Assembly: GCA_021443945.1 (NCBI GenBank)
Contig: JABUSF010000006.1
Span: 43,631 to 49,368 of the forward strand
DNA length: 5,738 nucleotides
Direction of reading: 5' to 3'
Source of the DNA: Ileibacterium sp.
Lineage (GTDB): Bacteria > Bacillota_I > Bacilli_A > Erysipelotrichales > Erysipelotrichaceae
Part shown: piece after piece, positions 1-5,211 of the stretch
How the letters are laid out: each line of letters starts with the position of its first letter
How positions within the stretch are numbered: the first letter of the stretch is position 1
Notes under the pieces: generated by a model
What the model saw: the letters and a program-made list of their open reading frames with translations, nothing else
What the model was told of the DNA's origin: nothing
Database searches by the model: none
Translations under genes and position numbers: made by a program

Positions 1-242
1 CCGACACCATTGATACCATGGAAGTCTTTGAAAGCGTCATTGAAGAGATTGATCCGGACTGGAACTTTCATGATTTCCGTATTCGGGAAGAAGGAAATGA
101 TTTGGTAAAAGTCTATTTTGACCTGGTGGTGCCCTACGAGGAGAAAAGGGATGTCAAAGAGATCGAAGCGTTAGTTCAGTCCAGACTGCCCGATCATCCA
201 AAATACGTTCTTTATATCAAAATTGAACATCCGTATTCATAA
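1..242 (+). CDS. Cation diffusion facilitator (CDF) family efflux transporter, C-terminal fragment
   Basis: This frame is open to the left edge (it reads DTIDT before the first Met at position 18) and stops with TAA at 240-242, so it is most simply the 3' end of a longer gene. The roughly 80 residues resemble the cytoplasmic dimerisation domain of CDF transporters. An HDFRI motif follows a short helix (VFESVIEEIDPD), then comes the strand VYFDLVVPYE, a helix (DVKEIEALVQSRL) and a final strand YVLYIKIEHPYS, matching the usual HDxR / FDvvvP / terminal hydrophobic-strand layout. In full-length family members this ferredoxin-like domain follows six membrane helices and helps divalent metal export (Zn, Fe, Mn, Co or Cd) by proton antiport. 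The membrane part lies outside the window, so the metal cannot be guessed. A stand-alone 74-residue protein starting at the Met at 18 is possible but less likely, because no good ribosome binding site precedes it. Confidence 0.75.
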   Translation, partial: DTIDTMEVFESVIEEIDPDWNFHDFRIREEGNDLVKVYFDLVVPYEEKRDVKEIEALVQSRLPDHPKYVLYIKIEHPYS

Positions 243-247
243 CAAAG

Positions 248-287
248 AGCCATCCAAAAAGGGAAATCTCCCGCTTTTTGGATGGCT
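248..287. terminator. Rho-independent terminator, probably bidirectional
   Basis: A perfect 14-bp inverted repeat pairs 248-261 (AGCCATCCAAAAAG) with 274-287, around a 12-nt loop. It starts 5 nt after the CDF stop codon and ends 15 nt before the stop of the converging minus-strand VOC gene. The tracts after the stem are modest on both strands (TTTCTTCT on plus, CTTTGTT on minus). Its position between two gene ends suggests that it terminates both. Confidence 0.85.
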
Positions 288-302
288 TTCTTCTGCAATG
301 GG

Positions 303-683
303 CTAAATGGTGATTTCGATGGTGTTGCCTTCGGCGTCCTGGATGCAGCTTTCGTAATAGCCGTCTCCAGTGGTCCTTGGACCGCTGATCCATTTGTATC
401 CATCCTGAATCAGCTGTTTGGTCAGTTCATCCACTTTTTCTTTGCTGCCCACATTCATGGCCAGATGGATGAATCCATACCAGTCACTGTCCGGTTTATC
501 CTGAAGATCCGGTTTGTTCATGATTTCCAGACGGGAGCCCCCGTCAAAGGTTAAAAAGTAACTGGAAAAGCCAGTGTTTGGATTGTGATACATTTCATTG
601 CTTTTGGCATGGAAGTATTTCTCAAAGAACTGTCTGGCCTGTTCAAGATTTTTGACATACAAAGCGGCATGATCGATTTTCAT
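303..683 (-). CDS. VOC (glyoxalase/bleomycin resistance/dioxygenase fold) family protein
   Basis: This is a 126-residue protein, the usual size for a single-subunit VOC protein with two beta-alpha-beta-beta-beta modules. Module one begins with IDHAALYVKNLEQARQFFEK and ends with the strand containing SRLEIM. Module two begins at FIHLAMNV and ends DAEGNTIEITI. The four positions that bind the metal in this superfamily are all occupied by typical ligands: His5, Glu53, His73 and Glu123, so it could be a metal-dependent enzyme such as a lactoylglutathione lyase-like protein. The family also includes antibiotic-binding and dioxygenase members, and the substrate cannot be read from sequence. The start ATG (681-683) follows a purine-rich AAAGGAAAGG stretch with suitable spacing. 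It lies 19 nt downstream of the PHP phosphatase gene on the same strand, so the two are probably cotranscribed, and it ends just before the shared terminator. Fold assignment is confident; function is not. Confidence 0.88.
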   Translation of the reverse strand: MKIDHAALYVKNLEQARQFFEKYFHAKSNEMYHNPNTGFSSYFLTFDGGSRLEIMNKPDLQDKPDSDWYGFIHLAMNVGSKEKVDELTKQLIQDGYKWISGPRTTGDGYYESCIQDAEGNTIEITI

Positions 684-702
684 TTTCTTTCCTTTCCTTT
701 CT

Positions 703-1584
703 TTAAAGCGAATGCCAGATGGGCTTCATTTTTTCGAAGGTGCAGTACTGATCAAATCCGAGGGCTTTGACCATTTCTTTCTGTTCCTGAATGCCTGCTC
801 CTAAATGTTCCGGTTTATGGCTGTCGGAGCCGAAGGTCAGAATGGTGCCTCCTAAATTTTTGTACAGCTTCAGAATCTCCGCACTGGGGTGCAGGCTGTT
901 CATTTCGTAGCGGATAGAGGAGGTGTTGACTTCCAGGCCTTTGCCGTCGGCAATGATGGTTTTCAAAATCTTTTCGATCAGATCGGAAACCTGATCAAAA
1001 TCAATCCGCCCGGCTTTGTCATACCGGATGATTAGATCCATGTGGGCCAGAACGGAATAGTCTTTGTATTCTCTGACCACCTTCAGCAGTTCTTCATAAT
1101 AGGCCCGGTTGTATTCCAGCTGACTTTTTCCTTCCTGAAATTCCTGTGTCCAGAACTCTTTGTCATCGACCTGATGAATGGAAAGCAAAATAAAATCCCA
1201 CTGGTCTTCAAAGCGGTGGTACAGTTTCTGAAAATCAGGAATGGTATGACTTTGAATGCCGAATTCCAATCCGGTTTTCAGTTCAATCCGGCCGCCGTAC
1301 TTTTTCTTCATCTGCTCAATTTGGGACATGTAGCTGGGGTAATGGACGTTTAAAACAAAGCGTTCCATCCCCGGATGCCAGTCATCATCGTCTATGGTTT
1401 CGCTGGCTTTGGCCAGAAACTCTTCGGAGGCTGTTTCCGGATCCTGTTTAATGCCGTAGTCTACATGATCGGTAAAGCACAGTTCATCCATGTTCATTTG
1501 GATGGCGTCTTTGACAACTTGTTCCATCTGGTAGGAAGAATCATCAGAGAAGTGGGTATGGACATGATAGTCTTCAAAACTCAT
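703..1584 (-). CDS. hisK: PHP-family histidinol-phosphatase-like protein (HisJ/HisK type)
   Basis: This 293-residue protein is close to the size of the PHP-type histidinol phosphatases (about 260-290 residues), which remove phosphate from L-histidinol phosphate in histidine synthesis. The PHP metal motifs appear in order: HVHTHFSDD (His7, His9, Asp14), FTDHVDYG (His40), GLEFG (Glu107), SIHQVDD (His137), AHMD (His181) and FGSDSHKPEHLG (Asp254, His256). Together these form the expected trinuclear metal centre of a cytoplasmic phosphoesterase. The start ATG (1582-1584) has AAAGGAA about 6 nt upstream. No other his gene is in the window, and the gene travels with a VOC protein behind a divergent DeoR-type regulator. 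It may therefore act in histidine synthesis as a stand-alone gene, or on another phosphomonoester, as PHP homologues do. The family call is very secure; the histidinol phosphate substrate is inferred by homology. Confidence 0.88.
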   Translation of the reverse strand: MSFEDYHVHTHFSDDSSYQMEQVVKDAIQMNMDELCFTDHVDYGIKQDPETASEEFLAKASETIDDDDWHPGMERFVLNVHYPSYMSQIEQMKKKYGGRIELKTGLEFGIQSHTIPDFQKLYHRFEDQWDFILLSIHQVDDKEFWTQEFQEGKSQLEYNRAYYEELLKVVREYKDYSVLAHMDLIIRYDKAGRIDFDQVSDLIEKILKTIIADGKGLEVNTSSIRYEMNSLHPSAEILKLYKNLGGTILTFGSDSHKPEHLGAGIQEQKEMVKALGFDQYCTFEKMKPIWHSL

Positions 1585-1611
1585 AATCGTTTCCTTTCCG
1601 GTGCATCGCTT

Positions 1612-1645
1612 TTTGGTTTTCTGGTTTCATCTTAGAAAAACCAAA
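1612..1645. promoter_or_regulatory. Inverted repeat in the hisK upstream region, candidate operator
   Basis: A perfect 9-bp inverted repeat, TTTGGTTTT at 1612-1620 and AAAACCAAA at 1637-1645, is separated by 16 nt. It sits 28 nt upstream of the minus-strand phosphatase start. A weak minus-strand -10 candidate (TATTGT, 1659 to 1654, with no convincing -35) would put the repeat at the start of that transcript. The same half-site recurs at 1700-1708, in the palindrome next to the divergent regulator. A role as operator for that regulator is inference; the AT-rich background makes chance similarity a real alternative. Confidence 0.4.
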
Positions 1646-1691
1646 TTTTGAATACAATAGGCCGGAAAAGCAAAAAGAAAAACCTGTTTTG

Positions 1692-1711
1692 ATTTTTGGA
1701 AAACCAAAAAT
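1692..1711. promoter_or_regulatory. Palindrome overlapping the regulator's -35 region, candidate autoregulatory operator
   Basis: ATTTTTGG and CCAAAAAT form a perfect 8-bp inverted repeat around AAAA, a 20-bp palindrome. It covers the -35 position of the promoter whose TATAAT box is at 1716-1721, so a protein bound here would block RNA polymerase. DeoR-family repressors commonly autoregulate from such sites. The right-hand element GAAAACCAAAAA (1699-1710) is an exact 12-bp reverse complement of 1610-1621 near the hisK start. Confidence 0.5.
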
Positions 1712-1721
1712 TATCTATAAT
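1693..1721 (+). promoter_or_regulatory. Promoter of the DeoR-family regulator gene
   Basis: A consensus TATAAT -10 box lies at 1716-1721. The -35 position 17 bp upstream reads TTTTTG (1693-1698), a poor match to TTGACA, which suits a regulated promoter. The predicted transcript start is near 1728, leaving a leader of only about 17 nt before the GTG start. Confidence 0.6.
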
Positions 1722-1730
1722 TTTTTTGGC

Positions 1731-1737
1731 AGGAGGG
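1731..1737 (+). promoter_or_regulatory. Ribosome binding site fixing a GTG start
   Basis: AGGAGGG lies 7 nt before GTG at 1745-1747. This strong site at ideal spacing supports the GTG start over the later in-frame ATG codons. Confidence 0.85.
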
Positions 1738-1744
1738 ATACGGA

Positions 1745-2503
1745 GTGTCGAGAAAGCAAAGAGAACGGCGCAGACTTTTAATGGATGTTCTTATGCAGGA
1801 AAAAGAAATAACGGTAAAAGATTTAGCACAAAAGCTGAATGTAACATCCGAAACCATTCGTTCAGACTTGGATTTTCTTGCAGCGCAGGGACAGCTTGTA
1901 AAAAGTCATGGCTGGGCACGGCTGCCGCGGATTATGAAGGAAATGCCTTTGAGCATCCGGCAGGATGACAATTTGAGCGTGAAGCAGAGAGTGATGAAAA
2001 AGGCTGTAGAATTTATTGAAGACGGGATGACGGTCTATCTGGATCCTGGAAGTACTGTCTTGGCGGGAATGGAGTATCTGCGGGCAAAGAAAAACCTGAC
2101 TCTTGTGGTCAATTCCACGCAGGCGGCCCTTAAGGCTGTCCAGTTGGGGTTTCGGGTGATTTTTCTGGGGGGCTTGATGGATGAAAACGGAATACGGACG
2201 ACGGGATATTTTGCTCAGGAGATGGCTGAAAAGCTTCAGATTGATTTGGCTGTGATGGGCGTATGCGGAGTGGTGAAAGACAGAGGATTTGGAATTTACT
2301 GGGAAGAAGAGATGGGGCTTCGGCGCACTCTTCTGTCGGTAAGCCGCAAACGCATCGCTGTTATGGACAGCTCAAAGCTGAGTACGCCTGCAAATTTTGT
2401 GTTTGCCTCCTTTGAGGAAATAGATGCTGTGGTGTGTGATGGTCTGAGCGAAGATCAAAAGGCTTCCCTGGCGAAAGTCAGGGAGCTGGTGGAAGTGAAT
2501 TGA
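1745..2503 (+). CDS. DeoR-family transcriptional regulator
   Basis: This 252-residue protein is the normal length for DeoR/GlpR-type repressors. The N-terminal winged helix-turn-helix spans about residues 5-60, with ITVKDLAQKLNVTSETIRSD (22-41) as the helix-turn-helix core. The C-terminal DeoRC sensor domain, related to sugar-phosphate isomerases, shows DGMTVYLDPGST (93-104), VVNST (121-125), FLGGLMDENG (140-149), GVCGV (172-176) and VMDSSKLS (206-213). Family members usually bind a phosphorylated sugar or related metabolite that releases them from DNA; the ligand here is unknown. The LDPGST motif deviates slightly from the common LDSGTT, but the core Asp, Gly and Thr remain. The gene is monocistronic, has its own promoter overlapped by a palindrome, and ends at a strong terminator. 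It is transcribed away from the hisK-VOC pair, so those genes and its own promoter are the first candidate targets. Confidence 0.93.
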   Translation: MSRKQRERRRLLMDVLMQEKEITVKDLAQKLNVTSETIRSDLDFLAAQGQLVKSHGWARLPRIMKEMPLSIRQDDNLSVKQRVMKKAVEFIEDGMTVYLDPGSTVLAGMEYLRAKKNLTLVVNSTQAALKAVQLGFRVIFLGGLMDENGIRTTGYFAQEMAEKLQIDLAVMGVCGVVKDRGFGIYWEEEMGLRRTLLSVSRKRIAVMDSSKLSTPANFVFASFEEIDAVVCDGLSEDQKASLAKVRELVEVN

Positions 2504-2523
2504 AAATAAAATATATATAGAAG

Positions 2524-2564
2524 AAAACCCGTTTTGGATTGGCCTGCAGTCTAAAACGGGTTTT
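2524..2564. terminator. Rho-independent terminator, probably bidirectional
   Basis: A perfect 12-bp inverted repeat pairs AAAACCCGTTTT (2524-2535) with AAAACGGGTTTT (2553-2564). It can extend inward by three more pairs (one G-U) to leave an 11-nt loop. T residues run from 2561 to 2565 on plus, and a T-rich tract follows on minus. It lies 20 nt after the regulator's stop and 9 nt before the stop of the converging pgeF-like gene, so it likely serves both. Confidence 0.9.
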
Positions 2565-2573
2565 TGGTTATTT

Positions 2574-3362
2574 TCAGGAATCGATCCATCCGTAAGTGAA
2601 ATGTTCGCCGGTAGCTTTGCCGTCTCTTCGGAAACTGAAGGCGGTGTCTGTTGTCTTGGTGTCTGTTTCAGTGGGGTAAATGTTTTCTTTTGGAATTCCA
2701 AGAGAGGCAAGCACCCGCAGGTTCATGGCCTGATGATCGGCAAACCAACGGTCTTCTTTTCCGGGCTTGAACAAGTCGGAATAATCCAGTCCAATTTCTT
2801 TTCCGCTTTGCATGAAAGCTTCTTTGACTTCCGGACCAATTTCAAAAGAATCGTATCCGATGGAAGGGGAGAAGTAGATTTGAACGGTCTGAGGATGAAT
2901 CAGTTTTTTATCCAGAAGATGCTTCATAGTTTTATGGACAATGTTTTGCGCAGTTCCTTTCCAGCCGGAATGAATAGCACACACCAGGGGAGTGGATTCA
3001 TCACAGATCAAAAGCCCCAGACAATCTGCGGTGTAGACACCGATTAACAGATTCGGTTCGGTGGTGTAAACCGCATCATAGTCCATGATGGAGTCGTTTT
3101 TGTCCAGGGAGCCCCTGGAAGCATCCTGATCAAAGACGCGCACAAAACGGTCGGTATGCTTTTGCCAAATCAGGGCCCAGCGCTCTAAAGGCAAAGTTTG
3201 AGCTGCCAGAGCTTTTCGGTTTTCCATCACTTTTTCAGGACTCAGGCAAACGTGCAGAGCCTGGTTGCCGTTTTCCGGAGCACTTGAATCCCGCAGGGTG
3301 ATCCCTCCGCGGATGCGTCCGGTGCAGATCTCGATTTGTTTAACAGATTTATTCGTTTTCAT
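2574..3362 (-). CDS. pgeF: Peptidoglycan editing factor PgeF-like protein (YfiH/YlmD, DUF152 laccase-domain family)
   Basis: This 262-residue protein is the usual length for the family. The family core is clear: WQKHTD (His69), VYTADCLGLLICD (Cys114) and IHSGWKGT (His131) supply the His-Cys-His metal ligands. The Cys-to-His spacing of 17 equals that of E. coli YfiH as I recall it. YFSPSIGYDSFEIGPEV and the C-terminal FSFRRDG block also fit. In E. coli, YfiH/PgeF is reported to remove wrongly incorporated residues from peptidoglycan precursors; relatives have been described with phenol oxidase or purine nucleoside activity. The protein is divergent: the N-terminal SLNLG-type motif is blurred, the Cys-Thr before the FSYRR block is absent, and TGR reads TGE. 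The ATG at 3360-3362 has AAAAGGAA 11 nt away, slightly long but the only plausible start that keeps the full domain. It is monocistronic, converging on the regulator and divergent from hrcA. Confidence 0.88.
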   Translation of the reverse strand: MKTNKSVKQIEICTGRIRGGITLRDSSAPENGNQALHVCLSPEKVMENRKALAAQTLPLERWALIWQKHTDRFVRVFDQDASRGSLDKNDSIMDYDAVYTTEPNLLIGVYTADCLGLLICDESTPLVCAIHSGWKGTAQNIVHKTMKHLLDKKLIHPQTVQIYFSPSIGYDSFEIGPEVKEAFMQSGKEIGLDYSDLFKPGKEDRWFADHQAMNLRVLASLGIPKENIYPTETDTKTTDTAFSFRRDGKATGEHFTYGWIDS

Positions 3363-3391
3363 TTGAGTTGTGTTCCTTTTCGGTTGATGAT

Positions 3392-3419
3392 CTAAAATCG
3401 ATCAAAATGGTTATTTTAG
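3392..3419. repeat. Small AT-rich inverted repeat upstream of pgeF
   Basis: CTAAAAT at 3392-3398 and ATTTTAG at 3413-3419 form a perfect 7-bp inverted repeat with a 14-nt spacer, 30 nt upstream of the pgeF start. It could be an operator or part of the leader; no family of binding protein is recognised. Confidence 0.35.
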
Positions 3420-3442
3420 CGGAAACGTCAAGGCATATTTTC

Positions 3443-3458
3443 TTTTTCCAAGGAAAAA
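3443..3458. repeat. Short quasi-palindrome in the pgeF-hrcA spacer
   Basis: TTTTTCC (3443-3449) and GGAAAAA (3452-3458) flank a 2-nt centre. The gap is too short for a stable RNA hairpin loop, so if functional it would act as a protein site on DNA. No role can be assigned. The 249-nt spacer from 3363 to 3611 otherwise holds the CIRCE element and hrcA promoter, and no gene. Confidence 0.35.
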
Positions 3459-3525
3459 CAAAAAAGTTTCCTGCATACAGTCATTCTAATACAGTTTTTC
3501 ATGTTCCCCTGTCACAATAATGCCG

Positions 3526-3552
3526 ATAGCACTTGAGGGTTGACGGTGCTAA
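3526..3552. promoter_or_regulatory. CIRCE operator (HrcA binding site)
   Basis: The site reads ATAGCACTT, nine bases, then CGGTGCTAA, against the consensus TTAGCACTC-N9-GAGTGCTAA: 14 of 18 arm positions match and the spacer is exactly 9. The AGCAC/GTGCT core is intact and the mismatches are mostly at the inner ends. It lies directly upstream of hrcA and its right arm overlaps the -35 box. HrcA binding represses transcription until heat stress diverts the GroE chaperonin that keeps HrcA active. Confidence 0.9.
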
Positions 3553-3567
3553 AACGTGTGATATGAT
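3540..3567 (+). promoter_or_regulatory. Heat-shock operon promoter (sigma-A type, extended -10)
   Basis: TTGACG (3540-3545) and TATGAT (3562-3567) are separated by 16 bp, with TG at 3559-3560 giving an extended -10. The -35 box begins in the CIRCE spacer and runs into its right arm. Predicted transcription start is near 3574, giving a leader of about 38 nt. Confidence 0.82.
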
Positions 3568-3596
3568 CTTAGCAGTTGAAGCGGTGGAGTGCCAAA

Positions 3597-3604
3597 AGGA
3601 GGGG
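3597..3604 (+). promoter_or_regulatory. hrcA ribosome binding site
   Basis: AGGAGGGG ends 7 nt before the ATG at 3612. It decides the start in favour of this ATG over an in-frame TTG at 3576, which has no ribosome binding site and sits at the predicted transcription start. Confidence 0.9.
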
Positions 3605-3611
3605 AACACCA

Positions 3612-4658
3612 ATGGAGCTTACCCATAGACAAGAGGTGATTTTCAAAACCATTGTCGAACAGTTCATCTGTCTGGCGGAACCCATTGGCTCCAAAACGCT
3701 GATGCAGATTCTGGAAATTCCGGTTTCTTCAGCCACCATCCGCAACGAGATGGCGACCCTGGAAAAAGCCGGATTGCTGGAAAAAACTCATACGTCCAGC
3801 GGCCGCGTGCCCTCACAGTTGGGATACCGTTATTATGTAGAAAACCTGATGGAAACCACTCTGGACCCCCAGATGGAAGCGAGCCTGAAGCAGCTTTTCT
3901 CCCAAAGGCAGTGCTCTTTGGAAGATGCCGTGAGCACATGCTGCTCCATCCTTTCAGAGATGACCCATTTAACCAGTGTAGTTTTGGGTCCTGAAACTTC
4001 CATACAGTCGCTACAGCACATTCAGCTGATCCCTATTACCGACAGACAGGCTGTTGCAATTTTTATTACCAGTACAGGCCATACGGAAAACAGAACCTTC
4101 AATTTTGAAGAAGCTGTTTCCCTTCAGGACTTGAAAAACTGCACGGACCTTCTGAACGACCAGCTGACCGGAGTGCCCATTGATCAGGTTGTAGACGAAT
4201 TGAGAAAAGCTGAGCCTTTAATGGCGGCTAAACTCGTCCGCCATGAAGTGCTTTTTGAAGCTTTTGTTTCGGCGTTTATGCGTTTTGCCACCAAAAAGGC
4301 GGCAGTGTACGGAAGAGCCAATATGCTTGCCCAGCCTGAATTTACAGATATTGGCAAGCTGCGGGAAATGATGCGGATTCTGGAAGACAGTTCCATGTTC
4401 AAAGCGTGGACCGGACAGTCCACGAATTCTGTAGTCCCCATTGGCAGCCGAAATGAACTCATCCAAATTGGAGATTGTTCTGTGATCACGGCCAATTTGA
4501 ATGTGAAAGGCAAACCGCAGGGGCAGCTGATGGTCGTAGGACCGAGCCGCATGCCCTATGCGAAAGTCATCGCCATGATGGACTATATTTCGGACGTGAT
4601 TGAAGGCCTGTTCGAGAGCCAAAACGAAGGAGGTTCTGAAGATGGACAAGAAACCTGA
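3612..4658 (+). CDS. hrcA: Heat-inducible transcription repressor HrcA
   Basis: This 348-residue protein matches the usual HrcA length of about 340-350. An N-terminal winged helix spans roughly residues 1-75, including AEPIGSKTL (22-30), SSATIRNEMATLEKAGLLEK (39-58) and HTSSGRVPS (60-68), all characteristic of HrcA. The middle is the GAF-like and dimerisation region. The C-terminal block has IGSRNELIQIGDCSVITA, GKPQGQLMVVGPSRMPYAKV and a closing helix, the second hallmark of the family. HrcA binds CIRCE as a dimer and represses the class I heat-shock genes; here a CIRCE site sits in its own promoter, so it is autoregulated. It is the first gene of the hrcA-grpE-dnaK operon, as in Bacillus subtilis. 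Its last codons contain the grpE ribosome binding site, and its end overlaps grpE by 17 nt in another frame. The start is set by the AGGAGGGG at 3597-3604. Confidence 0.97.
   Translation: MELTHRQEVIFKTIVEQFICLAEPIGSKTLMQILEIPVSSATIRNEMATLEKAGLLEKTHTSSGRVPSQLGYRYYVENLMETTLDPQMEASLKQLFSQRQCSLEDAVSTCCSILSEMTHLTSVVLGPETSIQSLQHIQLIPITDRQAVAIFITSTGHTENRTFNFEEAVSLQDLKNCTDLLNDQLTGVPIDQVVDELRKAEPLMAAKLVRHEVLFEAFVSAFMRFATKKAAVYGRANMLAQPEFTDIGKLREMMRILEDSSMFKAWTGQSTNSVVPIGSRNELIQIGDCSVITANLNVKGKPQGQLMVVGPSRMPYAKVIAMMDYISDVIEGLFESQNEGGSEDGQET
4627..4633 (+). promoter_or_regulatory. grpE ribosome binding site inside hrcA
   Basis: AAGGAGG lies within the hrcA coding sequence, 8 nt before the grpE ATG at 4642. 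It fixes the grpE start and places initiation under ribosomes finishing hrcA. Confidence 0.88.
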
Positions 4659-5199
4659 ATCAGAAGAAATCAAGGAAGCGCAGGCTTCTGAAGCTGAAGA
4701 AGCGAATGCCGAAGCAGCCGAAGAGACTGTGGATCCAATCGATGCATTAAACAGTGAAATCGCAGATCTGCAAAAACAGCTGCAGGAATCCAAAACAAGT
4801 CTTCTGCGCGCATATGCAGATACAGACAACACCAGAAAAAGACTCGCCAGAGAAGCTGAAACGGCTAAGAAATACCGTTTCCAGTCCGCTGCTCTGGAGA
4901 TCCTTCCCATTATGGATAACCTGGAACTGGCTCTGGCCAACAAGCCGGAAAATGAAGAAGTTCAAAACTTTGTAAAAGGATTTGAAATGATCCGCACCCA
5001 GCTCGTAAATGCGATGGAAAACGAGGGTGTCAAAGAAATTGAAGCATTAAATCAGCCATTCGATGCCAACTTTATGCAGGCTTTAATGACTGAGAAAAAA
5101 GATGGAGTCGAGCCTGGAATCGTACTGGAAGTACTGCAGAAAGGCTATAAACTCAAAGACCGCATTCTGCGGCCAGCTCTTGTAAAAGTAAGCGAGTAA
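4642..5199 (+). CDS. grpE: GrpE, nucleotide exchange factor of DnaK
   Basis: This 185-residue protein is typical for GrpE. Residues 1-30 are acidic and Ala/Glu-rich, as in the disordered N-terminus of many homologues. Residues about 33-90 form the long dimerising coiled-coil helix, with the family marker NTRKRLAREAETAKKY (63-78). The C-terminal part carries the GrpE signature: FDANFMQAL (140-148), then GYKLKDRILRPALVKV (168-183). GrpE opens the nucleotide cleft of DnaK to release ADP and complete the chaperone cycle in the cytoplasm. The ATG at 4642 is chosen because AAGGAGG sits 8 nt upstream; an in-frame TTG at 4600 lies deep inside hrcA and lacks such a site. The gene overlaps hrcA by 17 nt and its stop codon touches the dnaK ribosome binding site, pointing to tight translational coupling through the operon. 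Confidence 0.97.
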   Translation: MDKKPESEEIKEAQASEAEEANAEAAEETVDPIDALNSEIADLQKQLQESKTSLLRAYADTDNTRKRLAREAETAKKYRFQSAALEILPIMDNLELALANKPENEEVQNFVKGFEMIRTQLVNAMENEGVKEIEALNQPFDANFMQALMTEKKDGVEPGIVLEVLQKGYKLKDRILRPALVKVSE

Positions 5200-5204
5200 G
5201 GAGG
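5198..5204 (+). promoter_or_regulatory. dnaK ribosome binding site overlapping the grpE stop
   Basis: AAGGAGG uses the last two bases of the grpE TAA (5197-5199) and lies 7 nt before the dnaK ATG at 5212. Confidence 0.9.
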
Positions 5205-5211
5205 AACTTTT

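Noticed and set aside
1375..1635. An 86-codon plus-strand open frame opposite hisK
   Set aside because: It is a shadow of the PHP gene in the opposite strand, without a domain or start signal.
1654..1682. Minus-strand TATTGT as the hisK -10 box
   Set aside because: The -35 position at 17 bp is TTTTTC, matching only two of six consensus bases, so it is mentioned as weak context only and not listed as a promoter.
2601..3047. A 148-codon plus-strand open frame opposite pgeF
   Set aside because: It is antisense to the well-supported pgeF gene, with low-complexity Phe/Gly/Ser composition and no ribosome binding site of note.
3403..3431. Minus-strand TTGACG (3431 to 3426) as a pgeF -35 box
   Set aside because: At 16-18 bp spacing the -10 positions read CATTTT, ATTTTG or TTTTGA, all poor; the nearby TAAAAT is only 7 bp away.
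3399..3435. GATCAAA and GTCAAGG as a possible CtsR heat-shock operator
   Set aside because: CtsR sites are tandem GGTCAAA heptamers three bases apart; these two are far apart and poorly matched.
3576..3611. A 12-residue N-terminal extension of HrcA from TTG at 3576
   Set aside because: The TTG sits at the predicted transcription start without a ribosome binding site, while the ATG at 3612 has a strong one and gives the normal family N-terminus.
4600..4641. A 14-residue N-terminal extension of GrpE from TTG at 4600
   Set aside because: There is no ribosome binding site before it, and it would increase the overlap with hrcA; the ATG at 4642 has AAGGAGG 8 nt upstream.
4218..4943. A 241-codon open frame on the minus strand opposite hrcA and grpE
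   Set aside because: It lies antisense to two certain genes, its Ser/Ala/Arg-rich composition mirrors the Glu/Ala-rich grpE codons, and it has no recognisable domain.
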